The translations under genes were made by a program, and so were the position numbers. The notes under the pieces were generated by a model. The model did not search any database, was not told the DNA's origin, and worked only from the letters and a program-made list of their open reading frames with translations. From Rhodanobacteraceae bacterium (lineage in GTDB: Bacteria; Pseudomonadota; Gammaproteobacteria; Xanthomonadales; SZUA-5), in the NCBI GenBank assembly GCA_024234055.1, contig JACKOW010000001.1:278501-342500 (forward strand): 64,000 bases of DNA, in the 5' to 3' direction. Positions 17,577 through 26,236 of this stretch are shown here, one piece after another (the first letter of the stretch is position 1; each line of letters starts with the position of its first letter).

Positions 17577-18905
17577 ATGGCCATCGTCATCCTTCACGGC
17601 TGGAGCGACAACTTCGCCTCCTTCAAGGACATCAAGGCGATCATCGCCGCGGGCATGCCGGCGCCGCCGGTGGACATCCATCTGGCCGACTGGTTGTCAC
17701 TGCAAGACGACGTGACCATGACCGATCTGGCCGAAGCCATGCAGCAGGCATGGATGGCCAACGGCCTGTCGACCACCCCGCATGCGCACGATGTGGTGGT
17801 CCACAGCACCGGCGCGCTGGTGGTGCGCGAATGGATGACCCGCTATTTCACGCCAGACACCGTGCCCGTCAAGCGTTTCGTCATGCTGGCGCCGGCCAAC
17901 TTCGGCTCGGGTCTGGCACACAAGGGTCAGAGTTTCATCGGTCGCGCGGTCAAGGGCTGGAACACCGGCTTCCAGACCGGCACCCAGCTGCTGCGCAATC
18001 TGGAACTGGCCTCGCCGTACACCGCCACCCTGGCCGATCGCGATCTGTTCAATTCCAACGCGCGCTGGTACGGCAGCGGCAAGGTGCTGGCCACCGTGCT
18101 GGTGGGCGACACCGGCTACGACGGCATTCGCGCCATCGCCAATGAAGACGGTTCCGATGGCACCGTGCGCATCAGCACCGCCAACCTCAGCGCGTTGCGG
18201 GTAGATGTGCAACTCGGCAGTCAACCGGGGCAGGTCGCCAGCGTCAGTTCGCAGGCGGTGAATGGCGACATCGCCTTCGGGGTGCTCGCCGGCCATACCC
18301 ACGGTTCCATCGTCGACAAGGGTTCCTCCGGCAAGTACCAGCTGCGCGATCGCCTGCTGCTCGATGCACTGCAGATCACCGATCTCGACTATCCCGCGGC
18401 AGTCGGCGGTGCATTCCGCTGGCAGCAGCGCCTGAATGCCGAGGCCGATCCAGCCCGGGCCGACGATCAGCTGCAGAACACCGTGGTCTATCTCAGCGAT
18501 CACCTTGGCCACGAAGTGCCGGATTATTTCTTCGAGTTCTATCGCGACCCGCTCAAGAACGACAAGGCCAACCGACGATTCGAGCAGGATTTCTACAAGC
18601 GGGTGGTCACCGACGTCCACGTCTACGGCCCTAACAAGGCCTGGCGCGCGCTGTACATGGACATCAAGGCTCTGCGTGCCCTGCAGGCGCAGATTCCGCA
18701 GCTCTACATCAGCGTGTCCGCCACGCCCGAGTACAGCCAGTCGAAGAAGCAGCCGGTCGGTTATCTCGGCAGCGCCATGGATTCGACCGGCGAGCTGGTC
18801 ATTCCCAACGCCCGGCTCGATCACTACTTCGCCCCCCACCGCACCGTGCTCATCCGCGCCGTGATCCCGCGCTACCAGCACAGCAGCATCTTTGAACTCA
18901 AATGA
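17577..18905 (+). CDS. Alpha/beta hydrolase fold protein
   Basis: A 442-residue soluble protein. Residues 1-10 (MAIVILHGWS) give the oxyanion-type HGW motif. VVVHSTGALVVREW contains the nucleophile elbow with Ser77 in an HSTG context, and MLAPANFGSGLA follows as in lipase/esterase-like enzymes. DxxV-type and LAGHTHGSIV segments later (about 245) may hold the catalytic His. The C-terminal ~160 residues are an extra beta-rich region ending in IRAVIPRYQHSSIFELK, with no match I know. The ATG at 17577 has AGGAGA six bases upstream. It lies on the same strand 13 bases before the lipoprotein gene, within the VioB-like cluster. The substrate is unknown. Confidence 0.7.
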   Translation: MAIVILHGWSDNFASFKDIKAIIAAGMPAPPVDIHLADWLSLQDDVTMTDLAEAMQQAWMANGLSTTPHAHDVVVHSTGALVVREWMTRYFTPDTVPVKRFVMLAPANFGSGLAHKGQSFIGRAVKGWNTGFQTGTQLLRNLELASPYTATLADRDLFNSNARWYGSGKVLATVLVGDTGYDGIRAIANEDGSDGTVRISTANLSALRVDVQLGSQPGQVASVSSQAVNGDIAFGVLAGHTHGSIVDKGSSGKYQLRDRLLLDALQITDLDYPAAVGGAFRWQQRLNAEADPARADDQLQNTVVYLSDHLGHEVPDYFFEFYRDPLKNDKANRRFEQDFYKRVVTDVHVYGPNKAWRALYMDIKALRALQAQIPQLYISVSATPEYSQSKKQPVGYLGSAMDSTGELVIPNARLDHYFAPHRTVLIRAVIPRYQHSSIFELK

Positions 18906-18918
18906 CCGGAGAGCCCAG

Positions 18919-20670
18919 ATGACCAATGACAGCCCAGCCGCCGCAACTCCGGATCGCCCAGCCCGCCGGGATCGCCCCTGGGATCGCCGAGTTGCACTCG
19001 GCGCTCTTGCTCTTTCTCTGCTGCTGCTCAGCGCCTGCAGCCAACAAGCCCCATCACCGCCCCCAACCAGCGCAGAGACGACAAGCCCGGCCCCGGCGCC
19101 CTACGTCCCCCAGCCCGTCTACTGCGCCGACCCCAGCGTCAGCACCCTCTGCGCCACCATCCCGTCCACCATCGGTCCCGACCCCGGCCTGAACTCCGGT
19201 TTCGGTTACGCCGGTCTCAGCAACTTCGTCAACAGTGCCGCCGAGGACGTGCAAACGCCCTTCGACAACATGTCCTGGCAGATGTTCGTGGCCCTCAACT
19301 GGCAGGCCAACCAGAGCGGCAGCGATGCCCGCACCGGCCTGTCCGGCGCCGGCACCACCGTGTGGCAAACCTGGGCGCGCCCCGAGGACGTCTTCGGCGG
19401 ACCGGTCGGCGAATGCCCCAATCCGAACAATCTGCCGCGCTTCAACGTGATCGCCAAATCCGGCGCTCAGGGTTCGCGCGACGAAGAGTTCATCCAGGCC
19501 ACCGGCCAGCCGCTGATCGACGTCAAGGGCAACTGGACGCTGTTCGAGCGTCGCCTCAATTCGGTGGAACAGGATTACCTGGAAAGCAAGGGGCTCAACA
19601 CCTACGCCGGGCAGCAGACCTTCATCCAGGCCGGCAACAGCGTGCTGTTCCCACCCGGCGACACCAGCAAGACCAACGGCGCCCCCGGCGCGATGGAGCT
19701 CAAGGCCGCGTGGCGCATCATCAGTCCGGCCGACGAGGCCCGCTATTTCCACACGAAGGGCCTGATCGACGTGCAGGGCGCCTATGTGCGCGATGGCAAA
19801 CCGTTGTGCGCCGAAGTCACCCTCGGCCTGGTCGGCCTTCATCTCATTCAGGCCAATGCCGAGCAGCACAATCTGCTGCCGCAATTCATCTGGGCCAGCT
19901 TCGAGCATCAGGACAACGCGCCCTTCGCCGCCGCCGCCTGCGATGCCACCGACGCCAAGTGCTACAAGACCATTCCCAACAGCCTGTGCCCGGCGCCCAA
20001 TGCCGGTGACTTCTCCTTCAGCCGCACCGCCTGCGACAGCGTCACCACCAACAGTCCGCCGGTGCTGGCCAAGGGCGACACCGCCTTCATCTGGGAGCGC
20101 CAGCAGCCCTACGCCCAAGCCTATCTGACCACCACCGCCAGCGGCGATCAATGCGGCACCCAGGTGGCCCGCTGCTGGAACGTCTATCACCTCACCCAGC
20201 AGCTCAACACCGCCTGGCGCGCCCAGCTCAAGGCCATCGATTCGGTGTTCGCCAACTACTACCTGATCGGCACCAACTGGGGCGGAAACGTCGAGCCCGA
20301 CGGCACCCAGCCCACCAACGGTTCGGTGCCCACCTTCATGGTCAACAGCACGTTGGAGACCTTCATCCAGTCCAGCCTGGAAGCCAGCAACTGCGTCGAT
20401 TGCCACAAGGGCGCCAATCTGGCCTACACCGAAACCGACAACAGCACCAAGCCCCCCACCGTCAAACACTTCAGCGCCAACTTCAGCTTCCTGCCGGGTT
20501 TGGCAAAGCAACAGAGCTGCGCCGACGTCACCGCCGGACCCATCTACAGCAACCAGCAAGCCCAGAAGGTCTGCCCCCAGATCTGCAGCGCCAAGAGCGA
20601 AAGCTGGAACGGGCAATGGACCACCACCCAGTTCGGCGTGATGTCGGTGTGCGGCTGTTGCAGTGGATAG
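18919..20670 (+). CDS. Lipoprotein with CxxCH motif and C-terminal MVL-type lectin domain
   Basis: A 583-residue exported protein. After a charged N-terminus, ALSLLLLSAC is a lipobox with Cys40, so it should be lipid-anchored. A Pro/Thr/Ser-rich linker follows. The large middle domain (about 75-480) begins with FDNMSWQMFVALNW and is not otherwise known to me. CVDCH at 492-496 is a single c-type haem motif. The last 50 residues (DVTAGPIYSNQQAQKVCPQI ... WNGQWTTTQFGVMSVCGC) match the repeat unit of the Microcystis mannan-binding lectin MVL: 'aGPlwSN.eAQ..gP', 'GQW.T...g.MSV'. Here the unit has extra cysteines. It is predicted to bind high-mannose glycans at the cell surface. Confidence 0.75.
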   Translation: MTNDSPAAATPDRPARRDRPWDRRVALGALALSLLLLSACSQQAPSPPPTSAETTSPAPAPYVPQPVYCADPSVSTLCATIPSTIGPDPGLNSGFGYAGLSNFVNSAAEDVQTPFDNMSWQMFVALNWQANQSGSDARTGLSGAGTTVWQTWARPEDVFGGPVGECPNPNNLPRFNVIAKSGAQGSRDEEFIQATGQPLIDVKGNWTLFERRLNSVEQDYLESKGLNTYAGQQTFIQAGNSVLFPPGDTSKTNGAPGAMELKAAWRIISPADEARYFHTKGLIDVQGAYVRDGKPLCAEVTLGLVGLHLIQANAEQHNLLPQFIWASFEHQDNAPFAAAACDATDAKCYKTIPNSLCPAPNAGDFSFSRTACDSVTTNSPPVLAKGDTAFIWERQQPYAQAYLTTTASGDQCGTQVARCWNVYHLTQQLNTAWRAQLKAIDSVFANYYLIGTNWGGNVEPDGTQPTNGSVPTFMVNSTLETFIQSSLEASNCVDCHKGANLAYTETDNSTKPPTVKHFSANFSFLPGLAKQQSCADVTAGPIYSNQQAQKVCPQICSAKSESWNGQWTTTQFGVMSVCGCCSG

Positions 20671-20751
20671 CGCACAGGCAATGGGCGCGTACACAGATTC
20701 GGTCCGCGCCCGCTCTACTGTGGGAGCGGCCTCTGGCCGCGATCGCTCGCG

Positions 20752-21263
20752 GCCTTGGCGCGATGGGGTAGGCCGGGTCCTTCGCGTCGAGGTCTGCCAT
20801 TGGCGCCCCAGAGTCGATACGCGAGGCGCCCGGCGCTCGGCTGCCGATAGAGCCGCGGCCGCCGGCGCGATCAACTCAGAGTCTCTGTCCACACAACTCG
20901 CGCGCCGGAGCCGCGCTACGGCGGAACGCACTTGCCGCGCCGCCCAGGCAACGCGCAACCGCCCCAAAGAGGGCCGCGCGCCTGCGCGGCCGCATTTGAT
21001 CTCCGGCGTCGATCACCCGCTGCCTTGGCGCGATGGGGTAGGCCGGGTCCTTCGCGTCGAAGTCCTCCATTGGCGCCCCAGGGTCGATACGCGAGGCGCC
21101 CGGCGCTCGGCTGACGATAGAGCTGCGGCCGCCGGCGCGATCAACTCAGAGTCTCTGTCCACACAACTCGCGCGCCGGAGCCGCGCTACGGCGGAACGCA
21201 CTTTCCGAGCCGCCCAGGCAACGCGCAACCGCCCCAAGGAGGGCCGCGCGCCTGCGCGGCCGC
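20752..21263. repeat. Tandem duplication of a 242-bp GC-rich unit (period 270)
   Basis: Copy 1 (20752-20993) and copy 2 (21022-21263) are nearly identical, both starting GCCTTGGCGCGATGGGGTAG and ending GGGCCGCGCGCCTGCGCGGC. Each contains the word ACGCGAGGCGCCCGGC, whose complement recurs at 43035-43060 and 45462-45630. The whole 20671-21420 gap holds no credible gene; open frames here are repeat artefacts. A REP-type TGTGGGAGCGGCC unit lies at about 20719-20745. Confidence 0.9.
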
Positions 21264-21420
21264 TCTTGCTCTGCTCAAACCACAAGAGCGGCGCCGCAGC
21301 GCGGCGCCCTCCACATCACCCGCCCGCAACCCGTGCCATCCCCGTAGGCCGGAACCGCCAAAGGCGATTCCACCAACCAACCCGCCCCTAAACACCACCC
21401 GCCCACAGGCTCCCTACCCC

Positions 21421-22842
21421 ATGCCCAAGAAACCCACCAAACCCGCATCCCCGGCAAAAGCCAGCAAGCGCGCCGCCACGCCGCCGGCCATCGAAGGCGC
21501 CAGCGGCAACCAGTTGTCCTTGAGCAATGCCGGCCCCCTGCAGATGGGCTTCTGGGTGCCCAATCGCGTCTGGGCCACGGCCAAATACCTGCAGCCACTG
21601 CGCGACCACCTCGCCGTCAAACGCAAGGCCGGCACCCTCACGCCGATGACCCCGGTGATGCTCAGCTTCAAGGCCTGGGTGACCGCCAACGCGGTCTATC
21701 GCATGTGGGTCAACTCCATGATCGAGCAGTCCAACGCCTACGTGCGCTCGCTTGACCACGCCACCCGCAAGGAAATCAAGGACGACGGCGACGTGCTCTG
21801 GATCGAAGGCTATGACGCCTTCTTCGAGCTGCTGAACGAGATCATCACCACCTCACCCGCCTTCAACACCACCGTGATGGTCGGCACGCCCATGAACGGT
21901 TTGCTGGCCGTGGCCATGGCCACCGAAGCCGGCCTGGCGCTGTTCCACGATGCCACCTTCAACGCCCAGTTCCAGACCGTGCTCAACGCCTGGAACAGCT
22001 TCCTAAAAAGCCCGGCCTCGCTCGACAAGCTGGACATCTACGATCCCGAAAAACCCGGCTCGTGGATCTCCAAGGCCGCCAAGGCAGCCGGCGTCTGGGA
22101 CCAGATGGTCCACGACCCCAAAGCCCCCGGATACGGCTACGACTCCTGGAACGCCTTCTTCATCCGCCAGTTCGTCCCCGGCGCGCGCCCCTTCAAGGGC
22201 TCACCCGAAACCGACATCAACATCGGCTGCGAAACCACCCCCTGGATGTACCAGAACCACGTCGCCCTTGAATCCGACTTCTGGATCAAGGACGTCAACT
22301 ACTCCCTGCTCGATCTTTTCGCCGGCCAGGAACAATGGGCCAGCCTGTTCGAAGGCGGCCAGCTCTACCAGGGCTTCCTCTCCGCCACCCACTACCACCG
22401 CTGGCGCGCCCCGCTAGACGGCACCATCGTCCGCTCCTGGCGCCAACCCGGCACCTACTTCGCCCAGAAACCCGGCCAGGGCGAAAACCAGGGCACCTGG
22501 GAAGGCACCGAATCCCAACCCTATCTCGGCCACGTCGCCGCCCGCGCCATCTTCATCTTCAAACACCCCACCTGCGGCTACGTCGCCCTGATCTGCATCG
22601 GCATGGTCGAAGTCTCCACCTGCGTCATCGAACCCCAATACATCGTCGACGAAACCATGTCCCCCGTCGGCATCAACCGCGACACCGAAATCGGCCACTT
22701 CGAATTCGGTGGCTCAACCCATGTGATGATTTTCCAGAAAGATCGCGTCAAGTTGGTCGATTGGGCGGTCAATGCGGTGCAGCACCAAAATGATCCGGAG
22801 CCGACGGCTATGGGGTCGGTGATTGCGCGGGTGGTGGGGTGA
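21421..22842 (+). CDS. Pyruvoyl-type decarboxylase, phosphatidylserine decarboxylase family, PsiD-like
   Basis: A 473-residue protein. Residues ~20-190 correspond to the helical 'PSD-associated' domain seen in fungal tryptophan decarboxylase PsiD. The catalytic part has APGYGYDSWNAFFIRQF, then YQGFLSATHYHRWRAPLDGT, PGTYFAQ, ICIGMVEVSTC and GHFEFGGSTHVMIF. Each of these aligns by eye with PsiD (YYGFNSYDDFFNRRF, TAYHRWHAPVNGT, PGTYFAQ, FIGMTEISTC, FHFGGSS). Ser432 in GGST is the expected self-cleavage site that becomes the pyruvoyl group. No membrane segments are seen. It could decarboxylate an amino acid or phosphatidylserine; the PsiD resemblance favours a free amino acid, but this is inference. 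It is last in the VioB-like cluster, beyond a 750-base repeat gap. Confidence 0.8.
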   Translation: MPKKPTKPASPAKASKRAATPPAIEGASGNQLSLSNAGPLQMGFWVPNRVWATAKYLQPLRDHLAVKRKAGTLTPMTPVMLSFKAWVTANAVYRMWVNSMIEQSNAYVRSLDHATRKEIKDDGDVLWIEGYDAFFELLNEIITTSPAFNTTVMVGTPMNGLLAVAMATEAGLALFHDATFNAQFQTVLNAWNSFLKSPASLDKLDIYDPEKPGSWISKAAKAAGVWDQMVHDPKAPGYGYDSWNAFFIRQFVPGARPFKGSPETDINIGCETTPWMYQNHVALESDFWIKDVNYSLLDLFAGQEQWASLFEGGQLYQGFLSATHYHRWRAPLDGTIVRSWRQPGTYFAQKPGQGENQGTWEGTESQPYLGHVAARAIFIFKHPTCGYVALICIGMVEVSTCVIEPQYIVDETMSPVGINRDTEIGHFEFGGSTHVMIFQKDRVKLVDWAVNAVQHQNDPEPTAMGSVIARVVG

Positions 22843-23170
22843 GGGGTGGTTTAAGCCGATGCATCGCCCTGTGGCTGTTTTGCCTAGGCGGGAACTGCAG
22901 CCTACGCACGATGTGTTGAGGTACGATACGCACGTGCCGCGCACCGTCTGGAGTTGGCCCTCGGGTGATGCGACTTGCTCCGATCGCAGAGTCCTTTTCG
23001 CCGGGAAACTGGTTGTCTTTTCGCACGCCGCGCGAATGTTGCTAGCCCCACTGTAACCAGATTGAGCACTTCCCAACGACCTCAAGCGGGATCGGCCGCA
23101 ATTGGAAACGAAGAAGTGATGGAATCTTGCCCAAAGAAGTCAACGGACAAAGGGTCACGGGCCTGAATTC
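22843..23170. other. Gene-free left boundary of the defence-like island
   Basis: No credible coding sequence or named repeat was found. Base composition falls here compared with the decarboxylase gene. TTGAGGTACGATACG (about 22917) is promoter-like, but spacing is not convincing. The stretch joins the end of the metabolic cluster to the ABC-3C genes. Confidence 0.4.
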
Positions 23171-24091
23171 ATGGATCGCATTCAGCAGCTTAACTACGAA
23201 AAGGACTTCCGCATTGCCTTCTTGGAATCCAAGGGGGACGGGTTTCAACGCCTGTTCGAGCAGCTGATGTTGAAGGCCCATCCCAACGATTTCACGGCGT
23301 GCCGACCCTGGGGCAACGTTGGAGACCGGAAGAACGACGGGTATCTGCCTTCTGCGCGAACCCTGTTCCAGACCTACGCGCCGAATGAGATGAGCGCCGC
23401 CGAGGCCATCAAGAAGATCAACGAGGACTTCGAAGGGGCCAAAGAGCACTGGAAACAGTACTTCGATGAGTGGACCTTCGTCCACAACGCACCCGATGGA
23501 CGTCTAGGTCCCCACATCATCGAAGCCCTTGCCAAACTCAGGCAAGACAATCCGGAGATGAGAGTCGGACATTGTGGGTACGAGGAAATGCTAGCGAAGT
23601 TCCGTCAGTTGAGCCTTCAGGATCTTGAATCCTGGTTTGGCCCCTCGCTGACGATGGAAGCGAACGTGAACTTGGGTTTTAGCGACCTTGCGGCTGTGCT
23701 CACCCATATCAGCATCATGCCCGGACCCACGACGAGCGAGGTAAAGGACGTGTCGCGCGGAAAGATCGAGGCCAACCTCCTGTCTCAGGCTGTATCTGAC
23801 TTCTTGAAGATCGGCATGCAGAAGTCGCCGCTCGTTGCGCAGTTCTTCAATAGTTGGAAGAACCCTACTTATGGTGAGCAGATCGCGCAGGCGTTTAAGA
23901 GCGAATACGTGGTACTGAGGGATGGTATTCCTCAACTCCATCCTGATGAGATCTTCGGTCGCCTCGAAGCATGGGCAGGGGGCACGGCGAACACCACGCC
24001 GACGCACAAAGCAGCCGTGTTGGCCGTGATGGCATACCTATTCGATAAGTGCGAGATTTTTGAAGACACTCAAGCGAAGGGGGCAGCATGA
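23171..24091 (+). CDS. ABC-3C system effector-type protein (ABC-three-component C-terminal domain)
   Basis: A 306-residue soluble protein. The N-terminus has FRIAFLESKGDGFQRLFEQLM, then HPNDFTACRPWGNVGDRKNDGYL with the D..NDGY and QxYAP (FQTYAPNE) pattern. That core belongs to a nuclease-like domain common in ABC three-component (ABC-3C) systems. A central LTMEANVNLGFSDLAAVLTHI begins the associated C-terminal helical domain. Its stop overlaps the start of the small middle component by 4 bases, and the ATPase follows. ABC-3C systems were predicted as conflict or anti-phage modules in which a SMC/RecN-like ATPase licenses the effector; the nuclease role here is inferred from the motif. Confidence 0.75.
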   Translation: MDRIQQLNYEKDFRIAFLESKGDGFQRLFEQLMLKAHPNDFTACRPWGNVGDRKNDGYLPSARTLFQTYAPNEMSAAEAIKKINEDFEGAKEHWKQYFDEWTFVHNAPDGRLGPHIIEALAKLRQDNPEMRVGHCGYEEMLAKFRQLSLQDLESWFGPSLTMEANVNLGFSDLAAVLTHISIMPGPTTSEVKDVSRGKIEANLLSQAVSDFLKIGMQKSPLVAQFFNSWKNPTYGEQIAQAFKSEYVVLRDGIPQLHPDEIFGRLEAWAGGTANTTPTHKAAVLAVMAYLFDKCEIFEDTQAKGAA

Positions 24092-24336
24092 TCCTGCCAT
24101 CCAAGCATCTGCCGCAGGATCGCGCGCTACTGACCGTCGGTGCGCATGTATTGGCGTACCTCGCAAACCCCAAAACTGTCTCCGCGCTTTGGGAGGAATT
24201 GAACAGGGATGACGCTGGTTTGGCGGTAACGCCACGGCGCATTACCTATGAATGGTTCTTGCTCGCCCTAGACCTCCTGTACGCCCTTGGAGCCATAGAA
24301 CTCGAAAGCGGCCTGGTGGCACGGAGGACAACGTGA
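24088..24336 (+). CDS. ABC-3C middle component, small helical protein
   Basis: An 82-residue protein between effector and ATPase, starting MILPSKHLPQDRALLTVGAH and containing ALWEELN and TYEWFLLALDLLYALGAIEL. ABC-3C 'middle components' are short winged-helix-like proteins with just this 'D.all.vG...l..L......vs.LW' pattern. They are thought to bridge effector and ATPase. It overlaps both neighbours by four bases, so expression is coupled. Confidence 0.75.
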   Translation: MILPSKHLPQDRALLTVGAHVLAYLANPKTVSALWEELNRDDAGLAVTPRRITYEWFLLALDLLYALGAIELESGLVARRTT

Positions 24337-26054
24337 TTCATCACATCTTCAGCACGCTGCCCACCTTCAAGAATCTTGGAAATCTGAAGTCTGGCCTGAA
24401 TGTGCTGCTCGCCCAAAAAACCGAAGGGGCGACCACCAAACAAACACGCAATCGCGCCGGCAAAACCAGTTTCGTTGAGTTGGTGCATTTTCTGTTGGGC
24501 GCCGAAGCTGGGCCGAACTCGATTTTCCGTACCCCGGAGCTGGCCGAACATACCTTTGGCATGGACTTTGATCTGAAGTCAGAACGGACGGTGGTCGAGC
24601 GCAGCGGAAGTTCCAAAGCCAAAATCTTCGTGACCGTCCCGCCTGCCGCAAAGGTTAAGTTCTCGGCCACCGAGTGGTGTACGTTCCTCGGCGAGCAAAT
24701 GTTCGGTCTGAGCAGTCTTGAAGCTGCAGGCAGCAAGCCACCTTCGTTCCGGTCACTGTTTGCATACTTTGTACGCCGACAGGCGAGTGGTGCATTCATG
24801 ACACCGGAGAAGCAGGCCGCGATGCAGGGGACCGGCGACATGCAAATGGCGTTGATGTTCCTACTCGGATTGGACTGGCAGATCGCTCGAGATTGGCAAG
24901 CTGTGCGTGATCGCGAAAAGACCTTGGACGAGTTGAAGAAGGCGGCTGGAAATGGCGCTTTCGGATCAATCATCGGCAAGGCAGCAGACCTGCGCACTGG
25001 GCTGACCATTCAGGAAGCCCGTCTCAAGAAGCTCTATATGGAAGTTGAGACTTTCCAGGTCTTGCCGGAATACCGGGAGCTGGAAGTCGAGAGCGCCACG
25101 TTGACCCAGCAGCTCAACGAGTTGGCCAACGCCAACACCATCGACTTCTCGGCCATCCGTGATCTGGAGAGTGCACTCGCCTCCGAGGTTCCTCCAGACC
25201 ACGAAGACCTTCAGGCGGTCTATGAAGAAGCAGGCGTCGTACTACCTAGCTTGGTCAAGCGCCGCTACGAGGACGTAAGAAGCTTTCACGAATCGGTGGT
25301 GCGTAATCGCAAGGACTATCTGTCCAGCGAACTTGAAGCTGCCAAGTTTCGGATCGAGCTGCGCGATAGCAAAAAGGCGCAGCTCGATCATCGGCGCGTT
25401 GAAATTCTGGGCATTCTCAAGAGCCATGGCGCACTAGAACAGTTCCTAAAGCTGCAAGGCGAACTGGGGCGACTGGAGTCCGAAGTGGAATCATTGCGGC
25501 AACGCTTTGAAGCCGCCGAGCAGCTCGAAGGCACCAAGAACGAGTTGGAGATCGAGCGCAACCGTCTCACGATCCGCCTACGGCGTGACTTCACTGAGCA
25601 GAGGGGTCGACTGGCGGAGGCCATTGTCGCCTTCGAGGAAACCTCGCAACGGTTGTATGAATCGGCCGGCAGCATGACGGTCGACGAAACCTCCAACGGA
25701 CCGATCTTCAAGTTTCCGATGCAGGGCGAGCGTAGCAAGGGCATCAAGAACATGCAGATCTTCTGCTTCGACATGATGCTCATGCGTTTGTGCGCCAAGC
25801 GACGAATGGGGCCGGGATTCTTGGTTCACGACAGTCATCTGTTCGATGGCGTTGACGGGCGTCAGGTCATCAGCGCCTTGCGTCTTGGCTCAGAGATCGC
25901 TCAGGAGCTTGATTTTCAGTACATCGTGACGATGAATGAAGACGATGCCTTCAAGGAAACCATTGATGGCTTCGACCTTAACGACTTTGTGCTTCCTAGT
26001 CGCCTGACCGACGCCACCGAGGACGGTGGATTGTTTGGCATTCGGTTTGGATAA
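24333..26054 (+). CDS. ABC-3C ATPase, DUF2326-type (SMC/RecN-like)
   Basis: A 573-residue ATPase starting at GTG 24333 with GGAGG nine bases upstream; the longer frame upstream reads through the previous gene. The N-terminal lobe has a Walker A-like TRNRAGKTS (about 38-46). A long charged coiled-coil (about 220-430, e.g. LQGELGRLESEVESLRQRFE) follows. The C-terminal lobe has RLTIRLRRDFTEQRGRLAEAI, FCFDMMLMRLCAKRRMGPGFLVHDSHLFDGVDGRQ and QYIVTMNED, the signature DUF2326 end with a Walker B-like strand. Such ATPases sense a DNA or phage signal and regulate the effector. It is the last gene of the ABC-3C operon. Confidence 0.85.
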   Translation: MIHHIFSTLPTFKNLGNLKSGLNVLLAQKTEGATTKQTRNRAGKTSFVELVHFLLGAEAGPNSIFRTPELAEHTFGMDFDLKSERTVVERSGSSKAKIFVTVPPAAKVKFSATEWCTFLGEQMFGLSSLEAAGSKPPSFRSLFAYFVRRQASGAFMTPEKQAAMQGTGDMQMALMFLLGLDWQIARDWQAVRDREKTLDELKKAAGNGAFGSIIGKAADLRTGLTIQEARLKKLYMEVETFQVLPEYRELEVESATLTQQLNELANANTIDFSAIRDLESALASEVPPDHEDLQAVYEEAGVVLPSLVKRRYEDVRSFHESVVRNRKDYLSSELEAAKFRIELRDSKKAQLDHRRVEILGILKSHGALEQFLKLQGELGRLESEVESLRQRFEAAEQLEGTKNELEIERNRLTIRLRRDFTEQRGRLAEAIVAFEETSQRLYESAGSMTVDETSNGPIFKFPMQGERSKGIKNMQIFCFDMMLMRLCAKRRMGPGFLVHDSHLFDGVDGRQVISALRLGSEIAQELDFQYIVTMNEDDAFKETIDGFDLNDFVLPSRLTDATEDGGLFGIRFG

Positions 26055-26112
26055 AACTATCATAGGGCGGGCTCTCGTGAAGGTACCGGGGAAGATGTAA
26101 CACGATTCCCAG

Positions 26113-26146
26113 CTGTCGAGGTTCGACTAATTTCAGTGGTCGACAG
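26113..26146. promoter_or_regulatory. Inverted repeats upstream of the SIR2 operon
   Basis: CTGTCGA (26113-26119) and TCGACAG (26140-26146) are perfect inverted arms, and GTCGA-GGT-TCGAC (26115-26127) is a smaller palindrome nested in the first. The site sits in the 182-base gap between the ABC-3C ATPase and the SIR2 gene. It could be an operator or a terminator remnant. TACACT at 26190-26195 is a possible -10 box, but no good -35 is correctly spaced. Confidence 0.35.
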
Positions 26147-26236
26147 ATGCAATTCATTGCGCTAACCACATCCTCTCGTGCTGACGGTGTACACTAGGTC
26201 GCTTGGCCTTCTAGGGTGAATAAAGGGGGGGCAAAG

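Noticed and set aside
17697..18926. Open frame of 409 codons on the minus strand
   Set aside because: Antisense to the alpha/beta hydrolase, which has a ribosome site and family motifs.
19054..20967. Open frame of 637 codons on the minus strand
   Set aside because: Antisense to the lectin lipoprotein and running through repeat DNA; composition is Gly/Val/Ala-rich without motifs.
20663..21391. Open frame of 242 codons on the plus strand
   Set aside because: It translates the 270-bp tandem repeat twice; the repeated peptide is repeat DNA, not a gene.
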